The notes under the pieces are model-generated. The model was given only the letters and a program-made list of their open reading frames with translations, was not told the origin of the DNA and searched no databases. From Bradyrhizobium sp. CCGUVB1N3 (GTDB lineage: Bacteria; Pseudomonadota; Alphaproteobacteria; Rhizobiales; Xanthobacteraceae), in NCBI RefSeq assembly GCF_024199925.1, contig NZ_JANADR010000001.1, forward strand, positions 372,001-436,000: a DNA stretch of 64,000 bases, read 5' to 3'. The translations under genes were made by a program, and so were the position numbers. This document shows, piece by piece, positions 17,242-25,571 of this stretch (position 1 is its first letter; each line of letters opens with the position of its first letter).

Positions 17242-18324
17242 ATGACAGCCATCGAAGGTGCGTCTGCGCCGATGATCAGGCTTGATGGCATCGGCAAGAC
17301 TTATGGTGATTTTACAGCACTGCATCGCACCGACTTCTCGGTTCGTAGGGGGGAGTTCCTCACGCTTCTGGGACCGAGCGGCTCCGGAAAGAGCACTATC
17401 CTCAACTTGATCTCCGGCGCTACGGGAGTGACCTCTGGCCGGATCTTCATCGATGGGCGCGATGTGACCGAGGTGCCGGCACGCGAGCGCGGGATCGGCA
17501 TGGTCTTCCAGAACTATGCGCTGATGCCGCATATGAACGTCTTCGACAACGTCGCGTATCCCCTGAAGATCAGGCGCTTTCCAAAGGCCGAGATCGCAGA
17601 CAAGGTTCGCGATGTGCTCGCTCGTGTAGGGCTCACCAGTTTCGAGGCGCGTAAACCGCGCCAGCTCTCCGGCGGCCAGCAGCAACGTGTCGGTATCGCC
17701 CGCTGTATCGTCTATTCACCCAAGATCATCCTGATGGACGAGCCTCTCGGCGCGCTCGATAAAAATATGCGCGACCAGATGCAGGAGGAGATCAAGCGTC
17801 TTCACACTGAGCTTGGAACTACGATCGTCTATGTGACGCACGATCAGGAGGAGGCGTTGAATTTATCCGATACCGTGTGCCTGATGGAAAGTGGCCGTGT
17901 CGCCCAGATTGGGCCTCCGGAAGAGCTTTATTTCTCTCCAGCCAATACGTTCGCGGCGCAATTCATCGGCGAATCCAACCTCTTCGACGTTGTCTCGGTG
18001 GGAGACGGTCTGCTTCGCTCGTCGGATGGCGCAATATTCCGGCCGGCGCGATCCGCAAGCGCTGAGAAAAAGGTGCTGGTTCGGCCCGAGAAGCTGCGTA
18101 TCATTTCCGAAGAGCGTCTGCCAACTGGCGGCGTAAACACGCTTTCGGGCGAAGTCGATCACGTCTCATTTGTCGGGGGTATGACGCGTGTGACCGCGCG
18201 CCGGACCAACGGCGCCACTTTCGTCGCCAAGAGCATTTCCGAGCGAGCTGCCCTTCGCGTGCGTCCGGGCGACTGGCTCCACGTTGCATGGGATGAGGGC
18301 GACGTAATCCTGCTGAATGGGTAA
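17242..18324 (+). CDS. PotA-type ABC transporter ATP-binding protein
   Basis: A 360-residue ATPase with Walker [11 protein letters not shown]-loop [10 protein letters not shown], signature LSGGQQQR, Walker [12 protein letters not shown], switch histidine in VTHD, and a C-terminal TOBE-type extension, as in PotA/UgpC importers. I prefer the ATG at 17242, which has GGAGG at a good distance; an ATG at 17209 overlapping the SDR stop is in frame. Since the operon's two permeases lack another ATPase, this gene most likely energises them even though four kilobases and three enzyme genes lie between. Confidence 0.88.
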   Translation: MTAIEGASAPMIRLDGIGKTYGDFTALHRTDFSVRRGEFLTLLGPSGSGKSTILNLISGATGVTSGRIFIDGRDVTEVPARERGIGMVFQNYALMPHMNVFDNVAYPLKIRRFPKAEIADKVRDVLARVGLTSFEARKPRQLSGGQQQRVGIARCIVYSPKIILMDEPLGALDKNMRDQMQEEIKRLHTELGTTIVYVTHDQEEALNLSDTVCLMESGRVAQIGPPEELYFSPANTFAAQFIGESNLFDVVSVGDGLLRSSDGAIFRPARSASAEKKVLVRPEKLRIISEERLPTGGVNTLSGEVDHVSFVGGMTRVTARRTNGATFVAKSISERAALRVRPGDWLHVAWDEGDVILLNG

Positions 18325-18327
18325 TCG

Positions 18328-19758
18328 ATGTCTGAGGCGTTTCTCATCGCACTTCGAACTATCGCGGACACGCTCCTGATCGAGGAGCCGACCGAGATGC
18401 AGCCGTATCTCGTCGATTGGCGGAAACGCCACGAAGGGAGCGCATTGGCAGTTGCGCTGCCGGGATCGACCAAGGCCGTTTCCGAGATCGTCAAGCTCTG
18501 CGCCGATTATTGCGTACCGATCTATCCACAAGGTGGAAATACGAGCGTCTGTGGCGGATCGGTCCCAGACATGCGAGGCAACGGTATCGTCGTTAACTTG
18601 CGCCGAATGAACCGGATCTTGTCGGTCAATCCCCAAGACAACTCATTGGTTGTTGAGGCTGGCTGCGTGCTGGCAAATGTGCAGGAAGCGGCTCGCGCGA
18701 CGAACCGATTATTCCCGATGAGTCTCGGCGCCGAAGGCTCCTGCCAGATCGGCGGAAATATCGCGACCAACGCCGGAGGAACTGCGGTCGTCCGTTACGG
18801 AAATATGCGCGATCTCGTTCTCGGCATCGAGGCGGTACTTGCGGACGGAACAATCTGGAATGGCTTGCGCACGCTGCGCAAGAACAACAGTGGCTATGAT
18901 CTGAAGAATCTTTTCATCGGTTCGGAGGGAACGATCGGGATCGTCACCGCTGCCGCCCTTAAGCTCTTTCCGCAGCCTCGCCACACGGTCACTGCGCTTG
19001 TTGCAGTTGCCTCGATCGAGGATGCAGCACAGCTCGCCACCGACGTTCAGAATCAATTCCCTGGTACGGTGTCTGCCGTCGAATTAATATCCGAGAGCGA
19101 GTTCGCGCTTGTCGTCACGCACATTCAAGGCACGGCAAATCCATTGTCCAATCGAGCACCCTGGTATGTTCTGGTAGAGCTGGCGGGCGCCGAAGCCGAA
19201 GATGTGATGTCGGATCGGTTTATGTCAGCCTTGGAAGCGTCGGTGAACACAGGAGCTGTCGCCGACGCGACCATCGCCACCAGCGAGCGCCAACGGCAGC
19301 AGCTCTGGCACATCCGTCACCATGTCACCGAGGCGAATGTCAAAGGAGGCATGGGCCTGACTCATGATATCGCTGTGCCCCCTGCGAAGATTCCCGTGTT
19401 TGTTCGACGCGCCGAGGCGGCCCTAGCGTCGGCATTTTCCCAGGCTGTTCCAGTCGTCGTTGGCCATTTGGGAGACGGCAATCTGCACTACATCGCCATG
19501 TTCAGTCACGCTGATTGGTCTGCCACGGTAGACAAGTCCGGATGTGCGAGTGCCGTCGGTCGTCTCCTGTATGACATCGCATTCGATCTTGGGGGCACTT
19601 TCAGTGCGGAACACGGGATCGGCTCAATTCATCTGCGGGAGATGGCGCGTTACAAGCTGGCTGTGGAAGTGGAATTGATGAAGAGAGTAAAGTCTCTGTT
19701 CGATCCGGCTGGCATCATGAATCCCGGCAGGGTTTTGCCAGACTCCAATATCGGTTGA
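18328..19758 (+). CDS. FAD-linked 2-hydroxyacid dehydrogenase (GlcD type)
   Basis: A 476-residue flavoprotein of the vanillyl-alcohol-oxidase/GlcD family. The FAD-binding part contains IYPQGGNTSVCGGSVPD, GAEGSCQIGGNIATNAGG and the GSEGTIGIVTAA segment; the C-terminal substrate cap contains HLGDGNLHYIAMF and FSAEHGIGSI. Relatives oxidise D-lactate, glycolate or D-2-hydroxyglutarate and pass electrons to the respiratory chain. It begins three bases after the ATPase gene and ends the operon. A hydroxyacid product of the lyase or SDR is a sensible substrate. Confidence 0.87.
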   Translation: MSEAFLIALRTIADTLLIEEPTEMQPYLVDWRKRHEGSALAVALPGSTKAVSEIVKLCADYCVPIYPQGGNTSVCGGSVPDMRGNGIVVNLRRMNRILSVNPQDNSLVVEAGCVLANVQEAARATNRLFPMSLGAEGSCQIGGNIATNAGGTAVVRYGNMRDLVLGIEAVLADGTIWNGLRTLRKNNSGYDLKNLFIGSEGTIGIVTAAALKLFPQPRHTVTALVAVASIEDAAQLATDVQNQFPGTVSAVELISESEFALVVTHIQGTANPLSNRAPWYVLVELAGAEAEDVMSDRFMSALEASVNTGAVADATIATSERQRQQLWHIRHHVTEANVKGGMGLTHDIAVPPAKIPVFVRRAEAALASAFSQAVPVVVGHLGDGNLHYIAMFSHADWSATVDKSGCASAVGRLLYDIAFDLGGTFSAEHGIGSIHLREMARYKLAVEVELMKRVKSLFDPAGIMNPGRVLPDSNIG

Positions 19759-19927
19759 ACTTTGAGTGGTTGGACATGCAGCACGAAGGGCGCCCGTACC
19801 TGAAAGAGGCGCTCAGCAATCGACAAGTGAGATTTCGGAAGTGCGATGACATCCAAAGCAGGATTGGTCGCGAACATCCGCGCGAAACGGATATCGGCTG
19901 GTGGAGCTTCGCGATCCGAGCCCTGGT

Positions 19928-20233
19928 TCAAGCCTTGACCTTCACTTCGATGAGGACATTGCTGTACTCCCAGTCGCTGGTGTTGATCAGCTCGTGTGGA
20001 ATGCCAGGCTCCCGCCATAACACTTCGCCGGGCGATTCGACGGTGTCGCGTTCGCGTCCGTCGTCGAAAATCATCCTGTTCTTGCCCTTGGTGATCGGGA
20101 CCACCAGGTAGGGGAGCAGATGCTGATGCCATGGCTGACGCTCGCCGGGCTGGAGATGAAGGCCCCAGACCCGGATCTCATCGTTCTCGAACAATATCTT
20201 GTCGCCGATCGGGCCAAGCTCACGGGTGGTCAT
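19928..20233 (-). CDS. Small cupin-domain protein
   Basis: A 101-residue single-domain cupin. Motif 1 supplies HQH (PWHQHLLPYLVVPITKG) and motif 2 supplies GEVLWREPGIPHELIN, so three metal-ligand histidines are visible; the usual motif-1 glutamate is not obvious. Its ATG overlaps the stop of the FAD monooxygenase by four bases, so the two are translationally coupled and it is the last gene of that unit. It could be a small isomerase or dioxygenase, or a non-catalytic partner. The 169 bases between it and the GlcD-type gene hold nothing I recognise. Confidence 0.82.
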   Translation of the reverse strand: MTTRELGPIGDKILFENDEIRVWGLHLQPGERQPWHQHLLPYLVVPITKGKNRMIFDDGRERDTVESPGEVLWREPGIPHELINTSDWEYSNVLIEVKVKA

Positions 20234-21816
20234 GGATGAACTCCTGTTGCTGATGGGAGGTTGCGCGCTGCGTCGGGTCGGACAATCCGATCGTAGATAG
20301 TATCGATTGCCTCGCCCATCCGCAGGATCGCCGCGACATGGTCGTCCGGCCGGATCAGAACGATGGTATCGGCCATGCAGCCCAGGCGCTTGCGCAAGGC
20401 GTCGCCGACATCCAGCAGACAGCGACCGCGAAGACCGGAATCGAGCGGAGCGTCCCTTCGGGACACCAGCAGATGTCTCAGTCCGGGCCTATCGGCCGGA
20501 AGCGCCGGCCTCGGCCGCGGGTCTGTGAAGTGGAGGCACAGAAATGTATCGTCGATGAGTTCGTGAAGCCGAACCGGCCGACCGTCGGGGCCATGAAGCT
20601 CCGCATCCGGAACGCGGTCGCCCACATGAAGCGGTTCCCATTCTATTCGAACCATCGACCAGTCGCCGGTCTGCTCGACATCCAGGCGCACGCCCAGCAT
20701 GGTCCGCGTCATCGCATTGGCCCACCGGTCGCCCGACATTGCCTTCACGTTTCGCTGCTCGCCGAGCATGTAGCGGCGGGCGGCCTCGGCCATTTCACCG
20801 GATCCCTTTGCGGCAACCGGATGCTGTTCGTGAGCGTATCCATCGAGAAGGCTTTCATCCGCCCAACCACGCATGACCCAGGCCAACCGCCATGGCAGGC
20901 TGATCGCATCGAGCATGCCGGTATTGAGACCGAGCGCCCACATCGGCGTGATCAGATGTGCCGCGTCGCCCATCAGGAACACCCGTCCGGCGCGCCACTT
21001 CGACGCAATGCGATGGTGAATCCGGTAGGTGATCGTGTTGAGGATCTCGAAATCGCCAACCTCTCCGATGAACGACCTCACCTTGTCGGCGATCACATGC
21101 TGCGAAGGCTCTTCGGCGTCGGTCGCGAGCGGAAACAGGAAGCGCCAGCAATGCGGCTGGCGTACCAGGATCATCCACTCGGCCGGATCGGCGAAATAGG
21201 CGAGGTAAGGATAGTCGCGTGGCGTCGCCACGTCGAGATCGGCCCGGATGTCGACCAGGAACGTGCGCGCGTCCAGCGTTTCGCCCTCGATGGCAATGTT
21301 CAGGGCAGAGCGGATAGTGCTGCGTCCGCCGTCGCAGGCGAGGAGGTAGGATCCCTCGAAGGTCTTGCGGCCGGAAGGGCTGTCGAAGGTTGCGCAAACC
21401 TGGTGGGCGTTCTGGGTGAACTCGACGAGGCGATGTTCGAGATGGGTTGCGCCTGGCGCGCGCGCCTCTACCGAGCGGTGCAGGATCGGCTCGAGGTGGT
21501 GCTGCGGCAGGTTGATGACGAAGGGGTAGCGTGTGTCGCCTGCCAGCACGGCGGTCTCGACCGAAGGACGCATCTTGCCGGACGCGCGTTCGATATCGCC
21601 GATCTCGTCGACGCGCAGGGCTGCCGATAGCACATCGTCGGCCACGCCGTAGCGACGGAAGACTTCCAGCGTCCGGGTGAGGATGGTGCCGGCCTTGGTG
21701 TCGCTCGATAGCGTCCCGTCCTCTTCAAACAACAGGAAAGGGATTCGATAAAACGCCAGGGCCAATGCGGCAGTAAGGCCGACGGGACCTGCGCCAACGA
21801 TCAAGACGGGTTTCAT
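20230..21816 (-). CDS. FAD-dependent aromatic-type monooxygenase
   Basis: A 528-residue flavoprotein of the group A hydroxylase family (TfdB/PheA/MhpA type). The GxGxxG fold is VLIVGAGPVGLTAALAL (Gly8, Gly10, Gly13), the DG motif is CDGGRSTIRSAL, and the GD motif is VFLMGDAAHLITPMW. A thioredoxin-like C-terminal domain ends with TIVLIRPDDHVAAI. The GD motif departs from the usual PPxGGxGxN stretch, reading TPMWALGLN, so the flavin pocket may be altered. In the family such enzymes use NAD(P)H and oxygen to hydroxylate an aromatic ring. Its start is seven bases after the SDR stop. Confidence 0.88.
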   Translation of the reverse strand: MKPVLIVGAGPVGLTAALALAFYRIPFLLFEEDGTLSSDTKAGTILTRTLEVFRRYGVADDVLSAALRVDEIGDIERASGKMRPSVETAVLAGDTRYPFVINLPQHHLEPILHRSVEARAPGATHLEHRLVEFTQNAHQVCATFDSPSGRKTFEGSYLLACDGGRSTIRSALNIAIEGETLDARTFLVDIRADLDVATPRDYPYLAYFADPAEWMILVRQPHCWRFLFPLATDAEEPSQHVIADKVRSFIGEVGDFEILNTITYRIHHRIASKWRAGRVFLMGDAAHLITPMWALGLNTGMLDAISLPWRLAWVMRGWADESLLDGYAHEQHPVAAKGSGEMAEAARRYMLGEQRNVKAMSGDRWANAMTRTMLGVRLDVEQTGDWSMVRIEWEPLHVGDRVPDAELHGPDGRPVRLHELIDDTFLCLHFTDPRPRPALPADRPGLRHLLVSRRDAPLDSGLRGRCLLDVGDALRKRLGCMADTIVLIRPDDHVAAILRMGEAIDTIYDRIVRPDAARNLPSATGVHP

Positions 21817-21823
21817 CCGGGCC

Positions 21824-22573
21824 TCATCCGACGTTATCGTCTGTTGCGGAATAGGCGGTGTCGCGGCTGATGATCGAGGCCGTCATGGTTGCAGCATCCG
21901 ACAGCAGGAAGAGCAAGGGGCCGACCACGTCTTGCGGGTGGCCGACGCCAGTCGAGCGCCGCCAAGCGGCATCGTCCTCACCGGCATTGGCTGCGCGATA
22001 TTGCGGCGTGTCGACCACGCCGGGAAAAACGAGGTTGAAGCGCACGCGATGCTGTGCAACTTCCTTTGCCGCGCTCTTGACGAAGGCGATCAGCCCGGCC
22101 TTGGTGGTCGCATAGGCGGACGCGCCGGGCCATCCCTGATGAGCCAGTCCGGACGAAAACGCCACGATCGCGCCAGCCCGTCGGGCGATCATGCCGCCGA
22201 TCACGGCCTGGTAGCACCAAACCACACCGTCGAGATTGATTCGCATCACGCGCGCCCACTCCTCGGGCAGCATCGCCTGCACCTGCGTCCGTGGCTGAAT
22301 GGCGGCGGCGCAGACCAGGCCGTCGATCTTGCCGAACTGCCGCTCGATCTCGTTGATGGCATCGAACACGCGCGATCGATCCCCGACGTCGACCCGTTTG
22401 AACGCTATCCGCGGATGGGCGCCGGCAACCGCGCCCATCGCCACCTCGTCGACGTCGAGTACGATCACCTGGGCACCGGCTGCGGCGGCTGCCTCCGCAA
22501 GAGCACGGCCGATGCCGTTCGCTCCGCCGGTTACGACAAGCACTCCGCCAGTGAAGTCGAACCGGGCACGCAT
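21824..22573 (-). CDS. SDR-family oxidoreductase
   Basis: A 249-residue short-chain dehydrogenase beginning MRARFDFTGGVLVVTGG, with the cofactor motif TGGANGIG, catalytic serine in AFSSGLAHQG and the YATTK active-site pair. The canonical NNAG is replaced by CAAA. The C-terminus diverges from the usual DGG ending (RDTAYSATDD). A longer frame to 22684 exists, but the extra 37 residues overlap the permease gene and look like translated shadow. The start lies one base from the permease stop, so it belongs to the same transcript as the ABC permease and the monooxygenase. Confidence 0.86.
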   Translation of the reverse strand: MRARFDFTGGVLVVTGGANGIGRALAEAAAAAGAQVIVLDVDEVAMGAVAGAHPRIAFKRVDVGDRSRVFDAINEIERQFGKIDGLVCAAAIQPRTQVQAMLPEEWARVMRINLDGVVWCYQAVIGGMIARRAGAIVAFSSGLAHQGWPGASAYATTKAGLIAFVKSAAKEVAQHRVRFNLVFPGVVDTPQYRAANAGEDDAAWRRSTGVGHPQDVVGPLLFLLSDAATMTASIISRDTAYSATDDNVG

Positions 22574-22574
22574 G

Positions 22575-23342
22575 TCAGTGTCCCGATGCGGTCGGCGGCA
22601 GCCACGGCGCGACCAGGAGTTCGACGGCCTCGACGAGAAGATAGGCAATGACGCCAAGCATCGACAGCGCGAACAGGGCTGCAAAGGCTAGCGGTGTATC
22701 GAGTTGCGAGGTTGCGGTCAGGAGCAGGAAGCCGAGACCTTCACTGGAACTGACGAACTCGCCGATCACCGCGCCAATGACGGCCAGCGTCATCGCCACC
22801 TTCGCGCCGGTCATCACGAAGGGGAGCGCCGCAGGAAATTGAATCTTCAAGAAGATCTGGAGCGGCGTGGCGCGCAGGCTGCGCGCCAGCTCCAGTAGCT
22901 CGCGGGGTGTCGAGCGGAGCCCGGCGGTGGTGTCCACGATGATGGGAAAAAAAGCCACGAGCCAGACGATCACGAGCTTCGATTCGATGCCTGTGCCGAG
23001 CCAGATCATGACGATCGGAGCCAGCGCAACCTTGGGGACGGACTGCAGCGCGATCAGGATCGGGTAGAACATCAGGTTGAGTGGGCGGGAATTGGCGATG
23101 GCGACCGCCATCGGCAGCCCGACCACCATCGCCAGCAGAAAGCCGCTGAGTGTCTCCTTGAAGGTGATCCAGCCCTCGCTGAGCAGGATCGGGAAGCGGC
23201 TGATGAAGGCGGCGACCACCTTGTCGGGTGTGGGAACAACGACGGTCGGAAGCTGGCCGATCCAGCAGATCATGACCCAGGCTACGACAATCAACGCCGC
23301 GCCGGTGAGCGGATAACCTATCCGGGACAAGCTGCCGCGCAT
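22575..23342 (-). CDS. SsuC/NitT/TauT-type ABC transporter permease
   Basis: A 255-residue inner-membrane permease with about six hydrophobic segments and the coupling loop ARSLRATPLQIFLKIQFPAALP, as in sulfonate/nitrate/taurine-type importers. The start ATG abuts the stop of the ATPase gene. Its substrate-binding partner is most likely the NMT1-type protein encoded divergently at 24573. Members of this transporter group carry pyrimidines, sulfonates and aromatic acids such as phthalate. Confidence 0.88.
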   Translation of the reverse strand: MRGSLSRIGYPLTGAALIVVAWVMICWIGQLPTVVVPTPDKVVAAFISRFPILLSEGWITFKETLSGFLLAMVVGLPMAVAIANSRPLNLMFYPILIALQSVPKVALAPIVMIWLGTGIESKLVIVWLVAFFPIIVDTTAGLRSTPRELLELARSLRATPLQIFLKIQFPAALPFVMTGAKVAMTLAVIGAVIGEFVSSSEGLGFLLLTATSQLDTPLAFAALFALSMLGVIAYLLVEAVELLVAPWLPPTASGH

Positions 23343-24142
23343 CAGTTAACCTCGCTTGCGGATGCCGCGGGAATGACGCCGAGAGCCTCGCTCGCGAGGC
23401 GCTCCAATGCTGTGAAAGTCGCTTGGAAACGCGCCTGCTGCAGGCGTGGATAGGGCAGGTCGACGGCGATCTCCTTGACCACGCGCGCGGGACGCCGGCT
23501 GAAAACCAGCACCTTGTCCGACAGGTAGATCGCCTCGGAAATCGAATGCGTCACGAACAACACCGTTGCATTGGTCTCTTTCCTGATCCGCAGCAGTAGA
23601 TCGTTCATCTCCAATCGGGTGAATTCGTCGAGCGCGCCGAACGGCTCGTCCATCAGCAGCAGGGCCGGCTGGTGGATGAGGGCGCGACACAGCGCGACCC
23701 GCTGCTGCATGCCGCCGGAGAGTTGATGGGGCCGCGCCGACATGAATGCGGACAGCCCGACAAGATCGAGCAGATCGGTCGCCCGCTTGCGGGCGGTGGC
23801 GTCGTTCTTTCTCAGGATCTCCATCGGAAACAGGACATTGTCGAGCACGCTACGCCAGTGCATCAGGCTCGGCGCCTGAAACACGAAGCCGTAATTGCCG
23901 AGCGGTTCGTTCACCTCGCGGCCGTCGATCGCAACGCTGCCCGAGGTCTTGGGGATCAGCCCGGCGATGATGCGCAGCAGCGTGGTCTTTCCGCAACCGC
24001 TTGGCCCGAGGAAGGATATCAGCTCACCCCGCGTAAATTCAAAGCTCGCGTCATCGAGCGCGACTACTGGTTCGCCGCCGGCTCGGCCAGTGTCAGACGG
24101 TGAAAATATCTTGCGGACGTTTTTGATCGAACCGAAGGTCAT
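23342..24142 (-). CDS. SsuB/NitT/TauT-type ABC transporter ATP-binding protein
   Basis: A 266-residue ATPase starting MTFGSIKNVRKIFS, with Walker A GPSGCGKTTL, Q-loop VFQAPSLMHW, signature LSGGMQQRVALCRAL, Walker B LLLMDEPFGALD and switch VTHS. The frame is open for another 91 residues upstream, but that stretch is low-complexity and falls in the promoter region, so I start at 24142. It is the first gene of the minus-strand unit ATPase-permease-SDR-monooxygenase-cupin. Confidence 0.88.
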   Translation of the reverse strand: MTFGSIKNVRKIFSPSDTGRAGGEPVVALDDASFEFTRGELISFLGPSGCGKTTLLRIIAGLIPKTSGSVAIDGREVNEPLGNYGFVFQAPSLMHWRSVLDNVLFPMEILRKNDATARKRATDLLDLVGLSAFMSARPHQLSGGMQQRVALCRALIHQPALLLMDEPFGALDEFTRLEMNDLLLRIRKETNATVLFVTHSISEAIYLSDKVLVFSRRPARVVKEIAVDLPYPRLQQARFQATFTALERLASEALGVIPAASASEVN

Positions 24143-24572
24143 CGCAGGTATGGACTGGGTGCGAGGGGCTGAGGGCTGGGTCGGGCGTTGACAGTACGGC
24201 CGCGTCGCTGTTGGCGAAGGCGACCGCCGCATGACGTGATCGGGGGGCCATTGCACCGACGACGGTCGCATCGGCGAGGGACGTCGTAACAGACGAAGTC
24301 CGCGCTCCTGCGACAGTATGGGCCTTTCGGCACTTGCGGCATTTGGCCCAGTTCTTGCGTTTTTGAGAGCCGGGTGCACGCAACATCGTTCGCGCGACCG
24401 CTGCGCCGGGCGCATTGCAGTGCATTGGCCAGCCGCTTCGACGGCTCTCTCAGCAAGCCTGCGGCGACAAATCCGGTATACATTTTCTGTGAAATATCTT
24501 ATGATATATTAATTGTCAATTTCGCTGGCGCGCCGCCCATGAGCGGCTGATCTCGCGAGGAGTGAGAAACGT
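24143..24572. other. Divergent intergenic region of cassette 3
   Basis: This 430-base stretch separates the minus-strand SsuB-type ATPase from the plus-strand NMT1-type binding protein. I see no convincing gene in it; small open frames run through it in several registers. The right-hand part is clearly AT-rich compared with the surroundings and holds the paired promoters and the operator-like sequence annotated separately. The left 300 bases, which would be the leader of the ATPase gene, show nothing I recognise. Confidence 0.6.
24477..24519. promoter_or_regulatory. Divergent promoters with operator-like motif (site 1)
   Basis: On the plus strand TATACA (24477-24482) and TATGAT (24500-24505) are spaced by 17 bases. 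On the minus strand a perfect TTGACA (plus 24514-24519) is followed after 17 bases by TATTTC (plus 24491-24496). Between them lies TGTGAAATATC (24488-24498) followed by TTATGATAT, which is related to the 18-bp sequence at 30509 and 31586 but has a two-base insertion. ATATC-N4-GATAT also forms an inverted repeat here. This arrangement would let one regulator control both divergent units. Promoter assignments are by consensus only. Confidence 0.55.
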
Positions 24573-25571
24573 ATGTCGAAAATTGTTGGCTTCTTGATCG
24601 CCGTGCTGTTGTGCTGTGTGGGCAGCCCCACGCTTGCCCAGGAGCGGGACGTCAAATTCATTCTCGATTTCATCAGTCTTGGACGTCATGCGCCGTGGTA
24701 CGTCGCGCTGAACAAGGGCTACTACAAGGAGGAGGGGCTGAACGTCTCGATCCTGCCTTCGAAGGGGACGGCGGACGCCATTCGTTCGGTGGCGACCGGT
24801 ACCACCGAATTCGGCTTCATCGACGTGCCGAGCCTCGTTGCCGCAGGAAGCAACGCGGCGGCGGTGAAGATCGTCGCGGTGAACTACCAGAAGCCACCCT
24901 ACTGCGTCTTCAGTCTCGATACCGGCGCCAATATCGATACGCCCAGGAAGTTGCTCAATCTCGAGCTTGGCTCGAGCACGGCCTCCTTCATTCCGAAGAT
25001 CTGGGCGGCCTTCATGGAGATGAACGGTGTCGACAGCAAGACCCTGAAGGTGGTCAATATCGACGGCGCCGCCCGTGTGCCCATGCTGGCCGCACGAAAG
25101 GTTTCCGCGATCGACACTTTCATCATGAGCGAGCCCTCGATCCGCCGCGCGCTTACCGATGCCAAGCCGGTTTGTCTGTTCGCCGGCGATTTCGGTCTCG
25201 AGATCTATGCCAATTCCATCGGGGTCAACGAAGCTTTCCTGAAGCAGAATCCCGAACTTGTCAGAAAGTTCGTCAGGGCGTCCTTGCGGGGCTGGAAGGA
25301 TACGTTTGACAATCCCGAGGAAGCCGCCCGGATCCAGTTGCAGTATGTCAAGGCGCTTGATCCGCAGATCGTCGTCGACGAAATCAACATCCTGCGCCGG
25401 GTAGCGATCAGCGATGACGTCAAGAAATATGGCCTCGGCTATGTGTCGCCGGAGCGCATGAAGACCACGGTGGATTTCATCAACAAGAATATCGATGTGG
25501 CCGGCGACAAGGTCACTGCCGAGCAGATCTATGTACCGGGCTTCCTGCCGGACAAGCCGATCATGCCATGA
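24573..25571 (+). CDS. NMT1/SsuA-type ABC transporter solute-binding protein
   Basis: A 332-residue periplasmic protein with a Sec signal peptide (hydrophobic FLIAVLLCCVGSPTLA, cleavage likely before QERDV) and the NMT1/THI5-like fold: FILDFISLGRHAPWYVALNKG, GYYKEEGLNV, and the TEFGFIDVPSLV ligand loop. It should feed the SsuBC-type ATPase and permease encoded divergently. A GAGGAG ribosome-binding site precedes the ATG. Its stop overlaps the start of the next gene (ATGA). Ligands of this group are usually small nitrogen- or sulfur-containing compounds or aromatic acids. Confidence 0.9.
   Translation: MSKIVGFLIAVLLCCVGSPTLAQERDVKFILDFISLGRHAPWYVALNKGYYKEEGLNVSILPSKGTADAIRSVATGTTEFGFIDVPSLVAAGSNAAAVKIVAVNYQKPPYCVFSLDTGANIDTPRKLLNLELGSSTASFIPKIWAAFMEMNGVDSKTLKVVNIDGAARVPMLAARKVSAIDTFIMSEPSIRRALTDAKPVCLFAGDFGLEIYANSIGVNEAFLKQNPELVRKFVRASLRGWKDTFDNPEEAARIQLQYVKALDPQIVVDEINILRRVAISDDVKKYGLGYVSPERMKTTVDFINKNIDVAGDKVTAEQIYVPGFLPDKPIMP

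Noticed and set aside
19755..20111. A 118-codon plus-strand frame between the GlcD-type gene and the cupin
   Set aside because: Most of it lies antisense to the cupin, which has proper metal motifs; there is no ribosome-binding site and no recognisable product.
20338..21630. A 430-codon open frame on the plus strand opposite the FAD monooxygenase
   Set aside because: The minus-strand gene has intact flavin motifs and coupled neighbours; the opposite frame is a shadow.
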